A DNA stretch of 64,000 nt from contig JAEEND010000022.1 of assembly GCA_016283575.1 (NCBI GenBank), positions 62,001 through 126,000 on the forward strand, read 5' to 3'. Below the pieces are notes generated by a model that saw only the letters and a program-made list of their open reading frames with translations, ran no database searches and was not told where the DNA came from. This DNA is from Lachnospiraceae bacterium (GTDB lineage Bacteria; Bacillota; Clostridia; Lachnospirales; Lachnospiraceae). Below, in pieces: positions 27,749-36,931 of this stretch (its first letter is position 1; each line of letters opens with the position of its first letter). A program made the position numbers and the translations under genes.

Positions 27749-29089
27749 GTGAAGAAAAAGAAACACATTATTATTGTGGATGACGTTACAACAAATTTGA
27801 AATGTGTCGGGGAGATTTTGAGAGACGATTATTCGCTGTCTATGGCAAAGTCAGGAGAACAGGCCATATCAATGATTGAGAAGACTCAGCCTGATCTGAT
27901 CCTGCTTGATATTAAGATGCCCGGAATGGATGGCTTTGAAACTCTAGAATGTATCAGAAACAATCCTGCAAATACTGACATTCCTGTCATTTTCCTAACT
28001 GCCGATAATGACAATGAAAGCGAACTCAAATGTCTTAAATTAGGCGCAAGCGACTTTATTAAAAAGCCTTTTGAACCTGAGATAATGTTGAGCCGCATCG
28101 AAAGGGTTCTTTTGCAGGAAGAAAAAAATAAATCCATTCGAATGGAAGCGCTTACGGATCCCTTAACAGGGTTATGGAATCGTAAATATATAATGGAACA
28201 GGTAAATTCTTTTACTACAAGAGAAAATGTAACAGGTTCCTTTATAATACTCGACCTTGATAATTTTAAAGGTATCAATGATACTTACGGGCATGTGGTG
28301 GGAGATGAAGCTCTTATTGCTTTTGCAAAGACTCTTACTTCATTTGTTCATAAAGATGATATCGTTGCCAGAATCGGTGGCGATGAATTTGCCATTTTCC
28401 TTAAGAATTCTTATGGTAAAGAGCTTCTTTCAGACAGGATCGCAGGTCTTATCAAAGATGTGGAAACTGCCCTTAATGTAATTAAGATCAATGAAAATAT
28501 TTCATCGGTTTCAGTGGGTATTTCTGCTTTTCCTTTCGATGGAAGATCTTTTATAGAGCTTTATAACAATGCGGATAAAGCATTATATTATGTAAAAAAC
28601 AACGGAAAGAATAATTATCATTTTTATGACAGCAATGAAAAATATTCCATCGTTGATAATATGCACACTGAGGTGCTGGATCTTTCTCATTTAAAGGATG
28701 TTATTTCCGACAAGGATCTTGATAACGGTCCTTTTAAAGTTGAAGTGTCCGATTTTAAAGCCATTTACCAGTTTTTACAAAGATATGTTCAGAGAACAAA
28801 AGGAAAGGTACAGGTTGTTCTTTTTACCATAAAGGATTTATCTTTAAGCGTAAAAACTTGCGATCTGCCTGAATCAATGGCGGTTCTTGAAACAAGCATT
28901 AAAAATTCACTTCGAAAGAATGATGTTTCAAGCCGATATTCGGAAAGCCAGTTTGTTGTTATATTAATGGATGTTGATGATATAAACAGATCCATTGTAG
29001 TGGACCGTATAATGGAAAACTGGAATAAAAATAACAGAAATCACAATTTCTTTTTAAAGTATGACATAGAAGAGATTGCTTCTAAGTAA
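27749..29089 (+). CDS. Response regulator receiver - GGDEF - degenerate GGDEF-like domain
   Basis: REC: IIIVDDVTTNLK, PDLILLDIKMPGMDG, FLTAD, IKKPFEP; GGDEF: DPLTGLWNRKY, ARIGGDEFAIFL; C-terminal GGDEF-like fold with SRYSESQFVVIL. GTG start. Confidence 0.9.
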   Translation: MKKKKHIIIVDDVTTNLKCVGEILRDDYSLSMAKSGEQAISMIEKTQPDLILLDIKMPGMDGFETLECIRNNPANTDIPVIFLTADNDNESELKCLKLGASDFIKKPFEPEIMLSRIERVLLQEEKNKSIRMEALTDPLTGLWNRKYIMEQVNSFTTRENVTGSFIILDLDNFKGINDTYGHVVGDEALIAFAKTLTSFVHKDDIVARIGGDEFAIFLKNSYGKELLSDRIAGLIKDVETALNVIKINENISSVSVGISAFPFDGRSFIELYNNADKALYYVKNNGKNNYHFYDSNEKYSIVDNMHTEVLDLSHLKDVISDKDLDNGPFKVEVSDFKAIYQFLQRYVQRTKGKVQVVLFTIKDLSLSVKTCDLPESMAVLETSIKNSLRKNDVSSRYSESQFVVILMDVDDINRSIVVDRIMENWNKNNRNHNFFLKYDIEEIASK

Positions 29090-29103
29090 TTCGGAGGTTT
29101 GTT

Positions 29104-29451
29104 TTGAATCTTAATCTCGCACTTGAATTTATGATTTTTATAGCGGGTGCATATTTTGCGTCCCTTTTCTTTAAGCTTAAATATCAGGGAGAAATTCCCA
29201 AAAGCCTTGTTTCACCTAGAAATGCCAATGGCATGGTCAGAGATAAGGAAGGTTATACCAACTACGTATTCTTAAGAGGAGTCATAGGATGCGTTGTTTT
29301 ATGTATAACAAGTCTTGTGATCCTGGCCTGTGATGTATACGCGCTTAACCCACTTGTTGATCTTACTGCAAGCGTATTAAACGCAGTAAGCATTGTTTAT
29401 CTTGCTGTTATCTGCTTAAAGGGTCAGAAGAAATTCTTAGATAAAGAGTAG
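29104..29451 (+). CDS. Small hypothetical membrane protein
   Basis: TTG start with cggaggt RBS; three hydrophobic segments. Confidence 0.75.
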   Translation: MNLNLALEFMIFIAGAYFASLFFKLKYQGEIPKSLVSPRNANGMVRDKEGYTNYVFLRGVIGCVVLCITSLVILACDVYALNPLVDLTASVLNAVSIVYLAVICLKGQKKFLDKE

Positions 29452-29465
29452 TACAAGAGGTTAAT

Positions 29466-30125
29466 ATGAAAAATCAGGAAATCTTTTCTTATATCGATCA
29501 TACATGTCTTAAACCTACTGCGACATGGGAAGACATCGTAAAATTATGTAATGAAGCCGTAAAATATCATACGGCTTCAGTTTGTGTTCCCCCTTCTTTT
29601 GTTAAAAAAATACATGAAAACTATCCGAAACTTAATATCTGTACCGTAATCGGTTTCCCCCTCGGTTATCAAACCACTGAAACCAAGGTATTTGAAGCAG
29701 AAGATGCCATTAAATCAGGAGCATCGGAAATTGATATGGTTATAAATATCAATGATGCAAAGATGGGTTCTTTTGATAAGATCCGGGAAGAGATCAAAGC
29801 ATTAAAAAATGCATGCGGAGAGAAAATCCTTAAAGTAATAATCGAAACCTGCTATTTAACTTACGATGAAAAGATAGAGCTTTGTCGATGCGTTACGGAT
29901 GCGGGAGCAGATTACATTAAAACATCTACCGGTTTTGGCACTGCAGGAGCCAATGCCGAAGATGTAAAGCTACTTCATGATAATGTAGGCCCTAACGTTA
30001 AAGTGAAGGCTGCAGGCGGAATAAAGACAAAAGAAGATATGGAAGAATTTATCGCTCTCGGAGCAGACCGTCTGGGAACTTCTTCGGGAATAAGTATTTT
30101 GGAGGCATCAAATGAATCCCATTAG
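29466..30125 (+). CDS. deoC: Deoxyribose-phosphate aldolase
   Basis: IDHTCLKPTATWEDI, VCVPPSFV, TVIGFPLG, EIDMVININDAKMG, KVIIETCYLT, DYIKTSTGFG, KAAGGIKT. Confidence 0.97.
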   Translation: MKNQEIFSYIDHTCLKPTATWEDIVKLCNEAVKYHTASVCVPPSFVKKIHENYPKLNICTVIGFPLGYQTTETKVFEAEDAIKSGASEIDMVININDAKMGSFDKIREEIKALKNACGEKILKVIIETCYLTYDEKIELCRCVTDAGADYIKTSTGFGTAGANAEDVKLLHDNVGPNVKVKAAGGIKTKEDMEEFIALGADRLGTSSGISILEASNESH

Positions 30126-31917
30126 AGAAAGATTAGCGCTTTTACGACGCGAAATGAAGAATGAAAAAGTAGACTGGTATTATATGACGGGATCAGATTA
30201 TCACAATTCCGAATATGTATCGGATTACTTTAAGATCTGTGAGCATTTCAGCGGCTTCACGGGAGAAAATGTTTATTTTATCGTTGGCGTGGAAAGTGCA
30301 TATCTTTGGACGGACGGAAGATTCTTTATCCAGGCGGAAAAAGAGCTTAAGGATACAGGTATTACTCTCATGAAGATGGGAGAGGAAAATGTCCCTACCG
30401 TAAAAGAATTTGTTAAGAATAATATTAAATCCGGTGAAACCTTCGCATTTAACGGTCGTTTGATCAGCGCTTCCTTCGGAAGTGAATTAGAAAAGATCTG
30501 TGAAGTAAATAATGCCGATTGCATTAATTTGATCGATATCCCTGAAAAAGTATGGAACGATAGACCATGTAAGCCCGCTACTGAAATATACGTACTTTCA
30601 GAAGAAATAACGGGAGAGAGCACTGAGTCCAAATTAGATAAAATAAGACGCGTAATGGATGAAGAAAATTGCGATTATCATTATCTTTCAAAGCTTGATG
30701 ATATTATGTGGATCCTTAATTTAAGAGCCGCTGATATCGAATGTAATCCCGTTGCGCTTTCTTATTTGATAATCGGAAAAGAAAAGGCTTTCTTTTTTGC
30801 AGATAAAAAAGCCGTTAATAGTAATGTATTAAATTATTTAAATAGCAACAATATAGAATACCGCGAGTATGATCATATTCTTGATGCCTTAAATAAAGAT
30901 TGCAAAGATCATATCATTTCCGGTCGGGTAATGCTTGATGTAAATTCTATTGATGTTTCTTCTTATAATCTTATTAAAGCTGCGGCAGAGATTGTTAATA
31001 AAAAGAATCCCTCCCTTTACTTAAAATCCGTTAAGAACGAAACCGAGATCAAACGACTTAAAAAGGCTTATGAGCTTGACTCCGTATGCGTGACTAAATT
31101 CATATACTGGATCAAGAATGCCATAAAGAATGAAACCCTTACGGAAATTGATGCAGCCGATTATATTGATAACTTAAGAAGAAAGGTGCCGGGATTTTTG
31201 GATTTATCCTTCCCTACGATTTCCGGATACGGTCCCAACGGCGCCATTGTCCACTACAGCGTATCGGAAGAATCAAATGCTGTATTAAAGCCTGAAGGTA
31301 TGATCTTAGTTGATTCCGGCGGACAGTATGATATGGGTACCACAGATGTTACCAGAACTGTTTCTTTGGGACCTGTTACGGACAGCATGAAGCTTCATTA
31401 TACAAAGACCGCCATCGGCATGCTGACCCTTGCAAAAGCAAAATTCCTTGAAGGCTGTACCGGAAGAAATCTTGATATTCTTTGCAGAGCACCTTTATGG
31501 AATATGGGAGTTGATTTCAAGCACGGAACCGGTCATGGAGTCGGTTTCATTTTAAATGTTCATGAAGGCCCTCAGAATCTTCGCTGGAAATTTCTTGAAG
31601 GAATGGAAGAAGCCGTGTTTAAACCCGGCATGATCACCAGTGATGAACCCGGTGTTTATATTGAAAATCAGTACGGCATCAGAATTGAAAACATAATTCT
31701 GTGTGTTAAGGATGTATTAAATGAATTCGGTCAGTTCCTGGGATTTGAGCATTTAACATATGCTCCGTTAGACAGAGATCTTATTGATGTAAGCATATTA
31801 AGTAATACGGAAATAGATCTTATTAATGAATATCAGGCTTCCGTTTATGAAAAAATGAAAGACCATTTGACAAAAGAAGAGGAAGAATGGCTTAAATCCG
31901 AAACAGCAAAACTTTAA
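30112..31917 (+). CDS. M24-family Xaa-Pro aminopeptidase-like metallopeptidase
   Basis: ILVDSGGQYDMGTTDVTRTV, FKHGTGHGVGFILNVHEGPQ, GMITSDEPGVYIENQYGIRIENI. Confidence 0.94.
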   Translation: MNPIRERLALLRREMKNEKVDWYYMTGSDYHNSEYVSDYFKICEHFSGFTGENVYFIVGVESAYLWTDGRFFIQAEKELKDTGITLMKMGEENVPTVKEFVKNNIKSGETFAFNGRLISASFGSELEKICEVNNADCINLIDIPEKVWNDRPCKPATEIYVLSEEITGESTESKLDKIRRVMDEENCDYHYLSKLDDIMWILNLRAADIECNPVALSYLIIGKEKAFFFADKKAVNSNVLNYLNSNNIEYREYDHILDALNKDCKDHIISGRVMLDVNSIDVSSYNLIKAAAEIVNKKNPSLYLKSVKNETEIKRLKKAYELDSVCVTKFIYWIKNAIKNETLTEIDAADYIDNLRRKVPGFLDLSFPTISGYGPNGAIVHYSVSEESNAVLKPEGMILVDSGGQYDMGTTDVTRTVSLGPVTDSMKLHYTKTAIGMLTLAKAKFLEGCTGRNLDILCRAPLWNMGVDFKHGTGHGVGFILNVHEGPQNLRWKFLEGMEEAVFKPGMITSDEPGVYIENQYGIRIENIILCVKDVLNEFGQFLGFEHLTYAPLDRDLIDVSILSNTEIDLINEYQASVYEKMKDHLTKEEEEWLKSETAKL

Positions 31918-32043
31918 TAAAAATTTATCACTTTAAAGCATGTTTTTATTGTTTTCTTTTTCAAATTACGTTATTATATTTCCTGAAAGTTTCATCAGGG
32001 AATGATGTTACAATAAATTATATTTAAAGAAAGAGGTATACAT

Positions 32044-33654
32044 ATGGCAATTGATTTAACCAAGTATGGTATCACCGGAACAACAGAAGTTGTTTACAAT
32101 CCTTCTTATGAAACTCTTTTTGAAGAGGAAACCAAGGCAGGACTTGAAGGTTTTGAAGTAGGTCAGGTTACTGAACTTGACACTGTTAATGTTATGACAG
32201 GTATCTACACAGGACGTTCTCCCAAAGACAAGTACATCGTTATGGATGCTAACTCCAAGGACACTGTATGGTGGACAAGCGATGAATACAAGAACGACAA
32301 CCATCCTATGGATGAAAAGACATGGGAAGTTGTTAAGGACCTTGCTAAGAAGGAACTTTCCAACAAGAGACTTTTCGTTGTTGATGCTTTCTGTGGTGCT
32401 AACGCTGATACACGTATGGCAGTTCGTTTCATCATGGAAGTAGCTTGGCAGGCACATTTCGTAACAAATATGTTCATCAGACCTACAGCAGAAGAACAGG
32501 CTAACTTTACTCCTGATTTCACTGTTTATACAGCTTCCAAGGCTAAGGTTGAGAACTATGCAGCACTCGGTCTTAATTCCGAAACATGTGTAGCATTCAA
32601 TATTACTTCCAAAGAACAGGTTATCTTAAATACCTGGTACGGCGGCGAAATGAAGAAGGGTATGTTCTCCATGATGAACTACTTTCTTCCTCTTAAGGGC
32701 ATCGCTTCCATGCACTGCTCTGCAAACACCGATATGGAAGGTAAGAACACAGCAATCTTCTTCGGTCTTTCCGGAACAGGTAAGACAACTCTTTCAACCG
32801 ATCCTAAGCGTTTACTTATCGGTGACGACGAACACGGTTGGGATGATAACGGCGTATTCAACCTTGAAGGTGGTTGCTATGCTAAGGTTATCGGTCTTGA
32901 TAAAGAACATGAACCCGACATCTATGGCGCAATCAAGAGAAATGCTCTTCTTGAAAACGTTACCGTTGATGCAGCAGGCAAGATCGATTTCGATGATAAG
33001 AGCGTAACAGAAAATACTCGTGTATCTTATCCTATCGATCACATTAAGAATATTGTTAAGAAGGTTAACGGAGTTTCAGCAGGTCCTGAAGCTAAGAGCG
33101 TTATCTTCCTTTCAGCTGATGCATTCGGAGTACTTCCTCCTGTATCAATCCTTACACCCGAGCAGACACAGTACTACTTCTTAAGCGGTTTCACAGCTAA
33201 GCTTGCAGGTACAGAACGTGGTATCACAGAACCCACACCTACATTCTCAGCTTGCTTTGGTCAGGCATTCCTTGAATTACATCCTACCAAGTACGGTGAA
33301 GAACTTGTTAAGAAGATGAAGAAGTCCGGAGCTAAGGCTTATCTTGTAAACACAGGTTGGAACGGAACAGGTAAGAGAATCTCCATCCCTGATACAAGAG
33401 GTATCATCGATGCAATCCTTAACGGATCCATCAACTCTGCTCCTACAAAGAAGATCCCTTACTTCGATTTCGAAGTTCCTACAGAACTTGCAGGTGTTAA
33501 CAGCGGAATTCTTGATCCTCGTGATACTTATGCTAATGCTTCCGAATGGGAAGAAAAGGCTAAGGATCTTGCAGGAAGATTCATTAAGAACTTCAAGAAG
33601 TACGAAACCAACGATGCAGGTAAGGCACTTGTTGCAGCTGGTCCTCAGTTATAA
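32044..33654 (+). CDS. pckA: Phosphoenolpyruvate carboxykinase (ATP)
   Basis: [62 protein letters not shown]. Confidence 0.97.
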   Translation: MAIDLTKYGITGTTEVVYNPSYETLFEEETKAGLEGFEVGQVTELDTVNVMTGIYTGRSPKDKYIVMDANSKDTVWWTSDEYKNDNHPMDEKTWEVVKDLAKKELSNKRLFVVDAFCGANADTRMAVRFIMEVAWQAHFVTNMFIRPTAEEQANFTPDFTVYTASKAKVENYAALGLNSETCVAFNITSKEQVILNTWYGGEMKKGMFSMMNYFLPLKGIASMHCSANTDMEGKNTAIFFGLSGTGKTTLSTDPKRLLIGDDEHGWDDNGVFNLEGGCYAKVIGLDKEHEPDIYGAIKRNALLENVTVDAAGKIDFDDKSVTENTRVSYPIDHIKNIVKKVNGVSAGPEAKSVIFLSADAFGVLPPVSILTPEQTQYYFLSGFTAKLAGTERGITEPTPTFSACFGQAFLELHPTKYGEELVKKMKKSGAKAYLVNTGWNGTGKRISIPDTRGIIDAILNGSINSAPTKKIPYFDFEVPTELAGVNSGILDPRDTYANASEWEEKAKDLAGRFIKNFKKYETNDAGKALVAAGPQL

Positions 33655-33663
33655 GATTTTTAA

Positions 33664-33697
33664 GAGCCCGAGAGTTAAACTCTCGGGCTTTTTTTGT
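33664..33697 (+). terminator. Terminator after pckA
   Basis: agcccgagagttaaactctcgggcttttttt. Confidence 0.92.
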
Positions 33698-33709
33698 TAT
33701 AATGAATCT

Positions 33710-34456
33710 ATGAAAAATGTTAAGCTTACTATTTCTTACGACGGAACTAAATATTTCGGCTGGGAGCATCAGCCCAATACCGACATGACAATTCAGGGAA
33801 AACTTGAAAATGTCGTTAATAAAATGGTAGATGCAAAAGAATGTGTTGAAATTATCGGAGCCGGAAGAACCGATGCGGGTGTTCATGCCCGTGCTTTTGT
33901 ATGTAATATGTTTATCGATACGGAAATGAATGAGCAGGAGATCAAGGTATATTTAAATAAATACCTTCCGGAAGATATTTCCGTTGATAAAGTTTCTTTT
34001 GCGGCAGACAGATTCCATTCAAGATATAAGGCTACCGGAAAGACATATTGTTATACACTGGCTTTTGGTGACGAAAAGCCTGTATTTGACAGAAAATATG
34101 TCTGGTACATCGATGAAAAGCCGGATTTAAATGCAATGAAGCGTGCGGCGGAATTATTAACGGGAGAGCATGATTTTGCATCATTTTGTTCCAATCCTAA
34201 GATGAAGAAGTCTACTGTCAGATTGGTTGATAAAATTGTAATCAGAGAAAAGGATCAAAGAATATATTTAACTTTTCACGGCACCGGATTTTTACAGCAT
34301 ATGGTAAGAATTCTGACGGGTACCCTGGTAGAAGTGGGACTAAATAAAAGGGATCCTGAAAGCATGCAAAAATTGCTGGAAGCATGCGACAGAAAGCTTG
34401 CGGGTGTCACTGCACCTGCCCAGGGGCTGTGCCTCATAAAGGTTGATTATTCATAG
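33710..34456 (+). CDS. truA: tRNA pseudouridine synthase A
   Basis: ISYDGTKYFGWEHQPN, IIGAGRTDAGVHARAFVCN, FHSRYKATGKTYCYTL, GTGFLQHMVRILTGTLVEVG. Track start 33410 is inside pckA. Confidence 0.95.
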   Translation: MKNVKLTISYDGTKYFGWEHQPNTDMTIQGKLENVVNKMVDAKECVEIIGAGRTDAGVHARAFVCNMFIDTEMNEQEIKVYLNKYLPEDISVDKVSFAADRFHSRYKATGKTYCYTLAFGDEKPVFDRKYVWYIDEKPDLNAMKRAAELLTGEHDFASFCSNPKMKKSTVRLVDKIVIREKDQRIYLTFHGTGFLQHMVRILTGTLVEVGLNKRDPESMQKLLEACDRKLAGVTAPAQGLCLIKVDYS

Positions 34457-34470
34457 AAATGTGGTATAAT
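34443..34470 (+). promoter_or_regulatory. Promoter for the 6S-like RNA, -35 inside truA 3' end
   Basis: TTGATT-N16-TATAAT. Confidence 0.65.
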
Positions 34471-34476
34471 ATACTT

Positions 34477-34676
34477 AACCTGAGGTGTACGTATCTTGCT
34501 ATTTTTGAACCTACAGTAACTTTAAACGGGATTCCAATATTTATATGTGTATGTGCAGCCGGAACACCGGAATACAGAAGCATATGTGAGGTCGCCCACC
34601 TAGCATTGCTAGGAGTCAAAAGGTGAGAACGGCATTTCGGGGGATTAAAAAAGGCGGCGGTGGCTGCCTTTTTTAG
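34477..34676 (+). ncRNA. ssrS: Probable 6S RNA with downstream terminator
   Basis: 5' CCTGAGGTGTACGT pairs with 3' ACGGCATTTCGGGG (6S closing stem, compare CUGAGAUGUUCGC/GCGGCAUCUCGG of E. coli 6S); no coding signal; GAACCTACAG and GAGGTCGCCCACCT segments; ends in aaaaaggcggc-ggtg-gctgccttttt. Confidence 0.75.
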
Positions 34677-34694
34677 TAGCCTTGAGGATGAATC

Positions 34695-35567
34695 ATGAAA
34701 AGATTGCTTCGTGTTATAATTGATTTTGGAAACAGAATGAAGGAAGATAACTTAAATGCCTATGCATCAGGTTCTGCCTTCTTTATTTTCCTGTCTCTTA
34801 TTCCGTTTATGATCCTTGTATGTTCTATTATTCCCTATACACCTATCAAAGAAGAAGACGTACTTTTTATCCTCACATCCAATTTTACCGGGGTCTATTC
34901 CAAAACCTTTGAAGCTGTAATTGAAGATGTATATGCCCGTTCCTTCGGAGTTACCATTATTGCTCTTATTTCCACTTTGTGGTCGGCCGGAAAGGGTGTA
35001 AATTCCATTATTACAGGCTTAAATGCCATCGATCACAGGGTTGACCGACGTAACGGCTTATTGCTTCGATTCATATCAAGTTTATATACATTGATTTTGA
35101 TGTTGGGCATAATATTTATAATGATCATCATGGTTTACGGCCGTACTCTTTATAATTTTTTTAAGGAGCTTTTTCCCAAGGCAGAGCCAATTCTGACGCA
35201 TCTTATAAATGTGCGCGGAATTCTCGCATTTGCTATTCTTACTTTTGTTATCATTCTTTGTTATTCCCTTCTTCCCGTGCAGAAGATGAGATTTCGGGAT
35301 GAAGTACCCGGAGCCATCTTTACTTCCTTATCATGGATGGGATTTTCGTATTTATTTGCTTTTTATATAGAAAGATATAACCCCTTCAGTATGTATGGCA
35401 ACTTTACCGTCATCATTATTTTACTTATCTGGCTTTATTTTTTAATGTATTTTCTTTTTGTTGGAGCTCATTTAAACAGATACTTCAGGCCTGTATTTCT
35501 TGTTTTTTCAAAAAGAAGAACGATTAAATCGGAGAAAGCTCAAATGGAGAGTCTAGAAGAGGATTAA
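34695..35567 (+). CDS. YihY/UPF0761-family inner membrane protein
   Basis: Polytopic; ASGSAFFIFLSLIPFMILVCSIIPYTP, LISTLWSAGKGVNSIITGLNAI, MYGNFTVIIILLIWLYFLMYFLFVGAHLNRYF. Confidence 0.9.
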   Translation: MKRLLRVIIDFGNRMKEDNLNAYASGSAFFIFLSLIPFMILVCSIIPYTPIKEEDVLFILTSNFTGVYSKTFEAVIEDVYARSFGVTIIALISTLWSAGKGVNSIITGLNAIDHRVDRRNGLLLRFISSLYTLILMLGIIFIMIIMVYGRTLYNFFKELFPKAEPILTHLINVRGILAFAILTFVIILCYSLLPVQKMRFRDEVPGAIFTSLSWMGFSYLFAFYIERYNPFSMYGNFTVIIILLIWLYFLMYFLFVGAHLNRYFRPVFLVFSKRRTIKSEKAQMESLEED

Positions 35568-35599
35568 TCCTTGACAAATGCTTTCTTTAAATATATGAT

Positions 35600-35845
35600 T
35601 TTCTAGGTAAAAGCCGTGATGGTGCACAGTAGGATCTTTACTTCATCCAGAGAGGGAAGTTCATTGGCTGCAAGATTTCCCATGTTCAGTACTGATTCAA
35701 AATTCACACCGGAGCTTCTTTTGTGATATGTAGCAGAAGACGTATTCCCTGCGTTAAAGGTTTTAAGTGTCGGATATCCGGAATTTGGGTGGTACCGCGA
35801 TCAAGAATCGTCCCATAGCTTTATGCTATGGTTTTTTTATTTTTT
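35600..35845 (+). promoter_or_regulatory. T-box riboswitch leader of pheST (Phe)
   Basis: AGAGAGGGAAG...GCTG stem I region, T-box core GGGTGGTACCGCG (35787-35799), then terminator hairpin cccatagctttatgctatgg-T7, directly upstream of pheS; candidate TTC specifier in AAAATTCACACCGG. Confidence 0.88.
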
Positions 35846-35868
35846 AGGAAAAAATCCAGGAGGTTTTT

Positions 35869-36912
35869 ATGGCTGATCTTAATGAATTATCAGAAAAGCT
35901 TGCTTTACTTAAGCAGGAAATTGAAGGAGAGATAAAGAATCTTTCAAACTCCAAGGTTGCCTTTGAGTACAGAAAGGGTCTTATGGACTCAAAAACCGGT
36001 AAAATCGGTACTTTAATGAGAGAAATGGGTAAGATTCCCAATGAATTAAAGGCTGAATACGGTAAAAAAGTAAATGAAATCAAGATGTGGGCTCAGGATA
36101 GATTTGAAGAACTTGAGTCAAAGTTAAAAGAAGCGGAAATGGCAGAGCGTTATAACAGCGAAACAATTGATGTTACACTTCCTGCCAAAATGCGTCCCAT
36201 CGGAAATCTTCATCCCAATACACAGGTCAGAAATCAGATTGTTGATATCTTTGGTTCCATGGGCTTTGAAATTTATGAAGGTAATGAAATTGAGACTGAT
36301 TATTACAATTTCTCAGCTTTAAATATTCCCAAGGATCATCCGGCAAGAGATATGCAGGATACATTCTATTTGAGCCCTGAATTCCTTTTACGTACTCAGA
36401 CTTCAGCAGGTCAGATACATGTAATGGAAGAAAAGAAGCCTCCCATTAAGGTTATTTCTCCCGGTAAGGTTTTCAGATCCGATGATGATGCAACACATTC
36501 ACCCATGTTTTCACAGATGGAAGGTCTTGTTGTTGATAAGGGCATTACACTTTGCGATTTACAGGGAATGCTTGATGTATTTGTTCAGAAGATTTTCGGA
36601 GAAGATACAAAGACAAGACTTCGTCCTTCATATTTCCCTTTTACCGAACCCTCTGTAGAAGTAGACGTTTCCTGTTTCCAGTGTCATGGTAAGGGATGCA
36701 AATTATGTAAGGGCACGGGCTGGATCGAAGTTCTCGGAGCCGGCGTAGTCAATAAGAAGGTATTGGAAGGCTGTGGAATTGACAGTAATGTATATTCCGG
36801 TCTTGCCTTCGGTATCGGTATCGATCGTATTGCCATGCTTAAGTACGGCATCAACAATATTAAATTATTATTTGAATCTGATTTGAGAGTACTCAATCAG
36901 ATTAATGACTAA
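35869..36912 (+). CDS. pheS: Phenylalanyl-tRNA synthetase alpha subunit
   Basis: [79 protein letters not shown]. Confidence 0.97.
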   Translation: MADLNELSEKLALLKQEIEGEIKNLSNSKVAFEYRKGLMDSKTGKIGTLMREMGKIPNELKAEYGKKVNEIKMWAQDRFEELESKLKEAEMAERYNSETIDVTLPAKMRPIGNLHPNTQVRNQIVDIFGSMGFEIYEGNEIETDYYNFSALNIPKDHPARDMQDTFYLSPEFLLRTQTSAGQIHVMEEKKPPIKVISPGKVFRSDDDATHSPMFSQMEGLVVDKGITLCDLQGMLDVFVQKIFGEDTKTRLRPSYFPFTEPSVEVDVSCFQCHGKGCKLCKGTGWIEVLGAGVVNKKVLEGCGIDSNVYSGLAFGIGIDRIAMLKYGINNIKLLFESDLRVLNQIND

Positions 36913-36931
36913 TGCCGGGAGGAAATAGAAA

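Noticed and set aside
33410-33709. N-terminal 100 aa of the 33410 ORF as a TruA extension
   Set aside because: Overlaps pckA out of frame and crosses its terminator; TruA starts at ATG 33710.
34434-34619. 61-aa minus-strand ORF over the 6S-like RNA
   Set aside because: Region better explained by a promoter, paired closing stem and terminator on the + strand.
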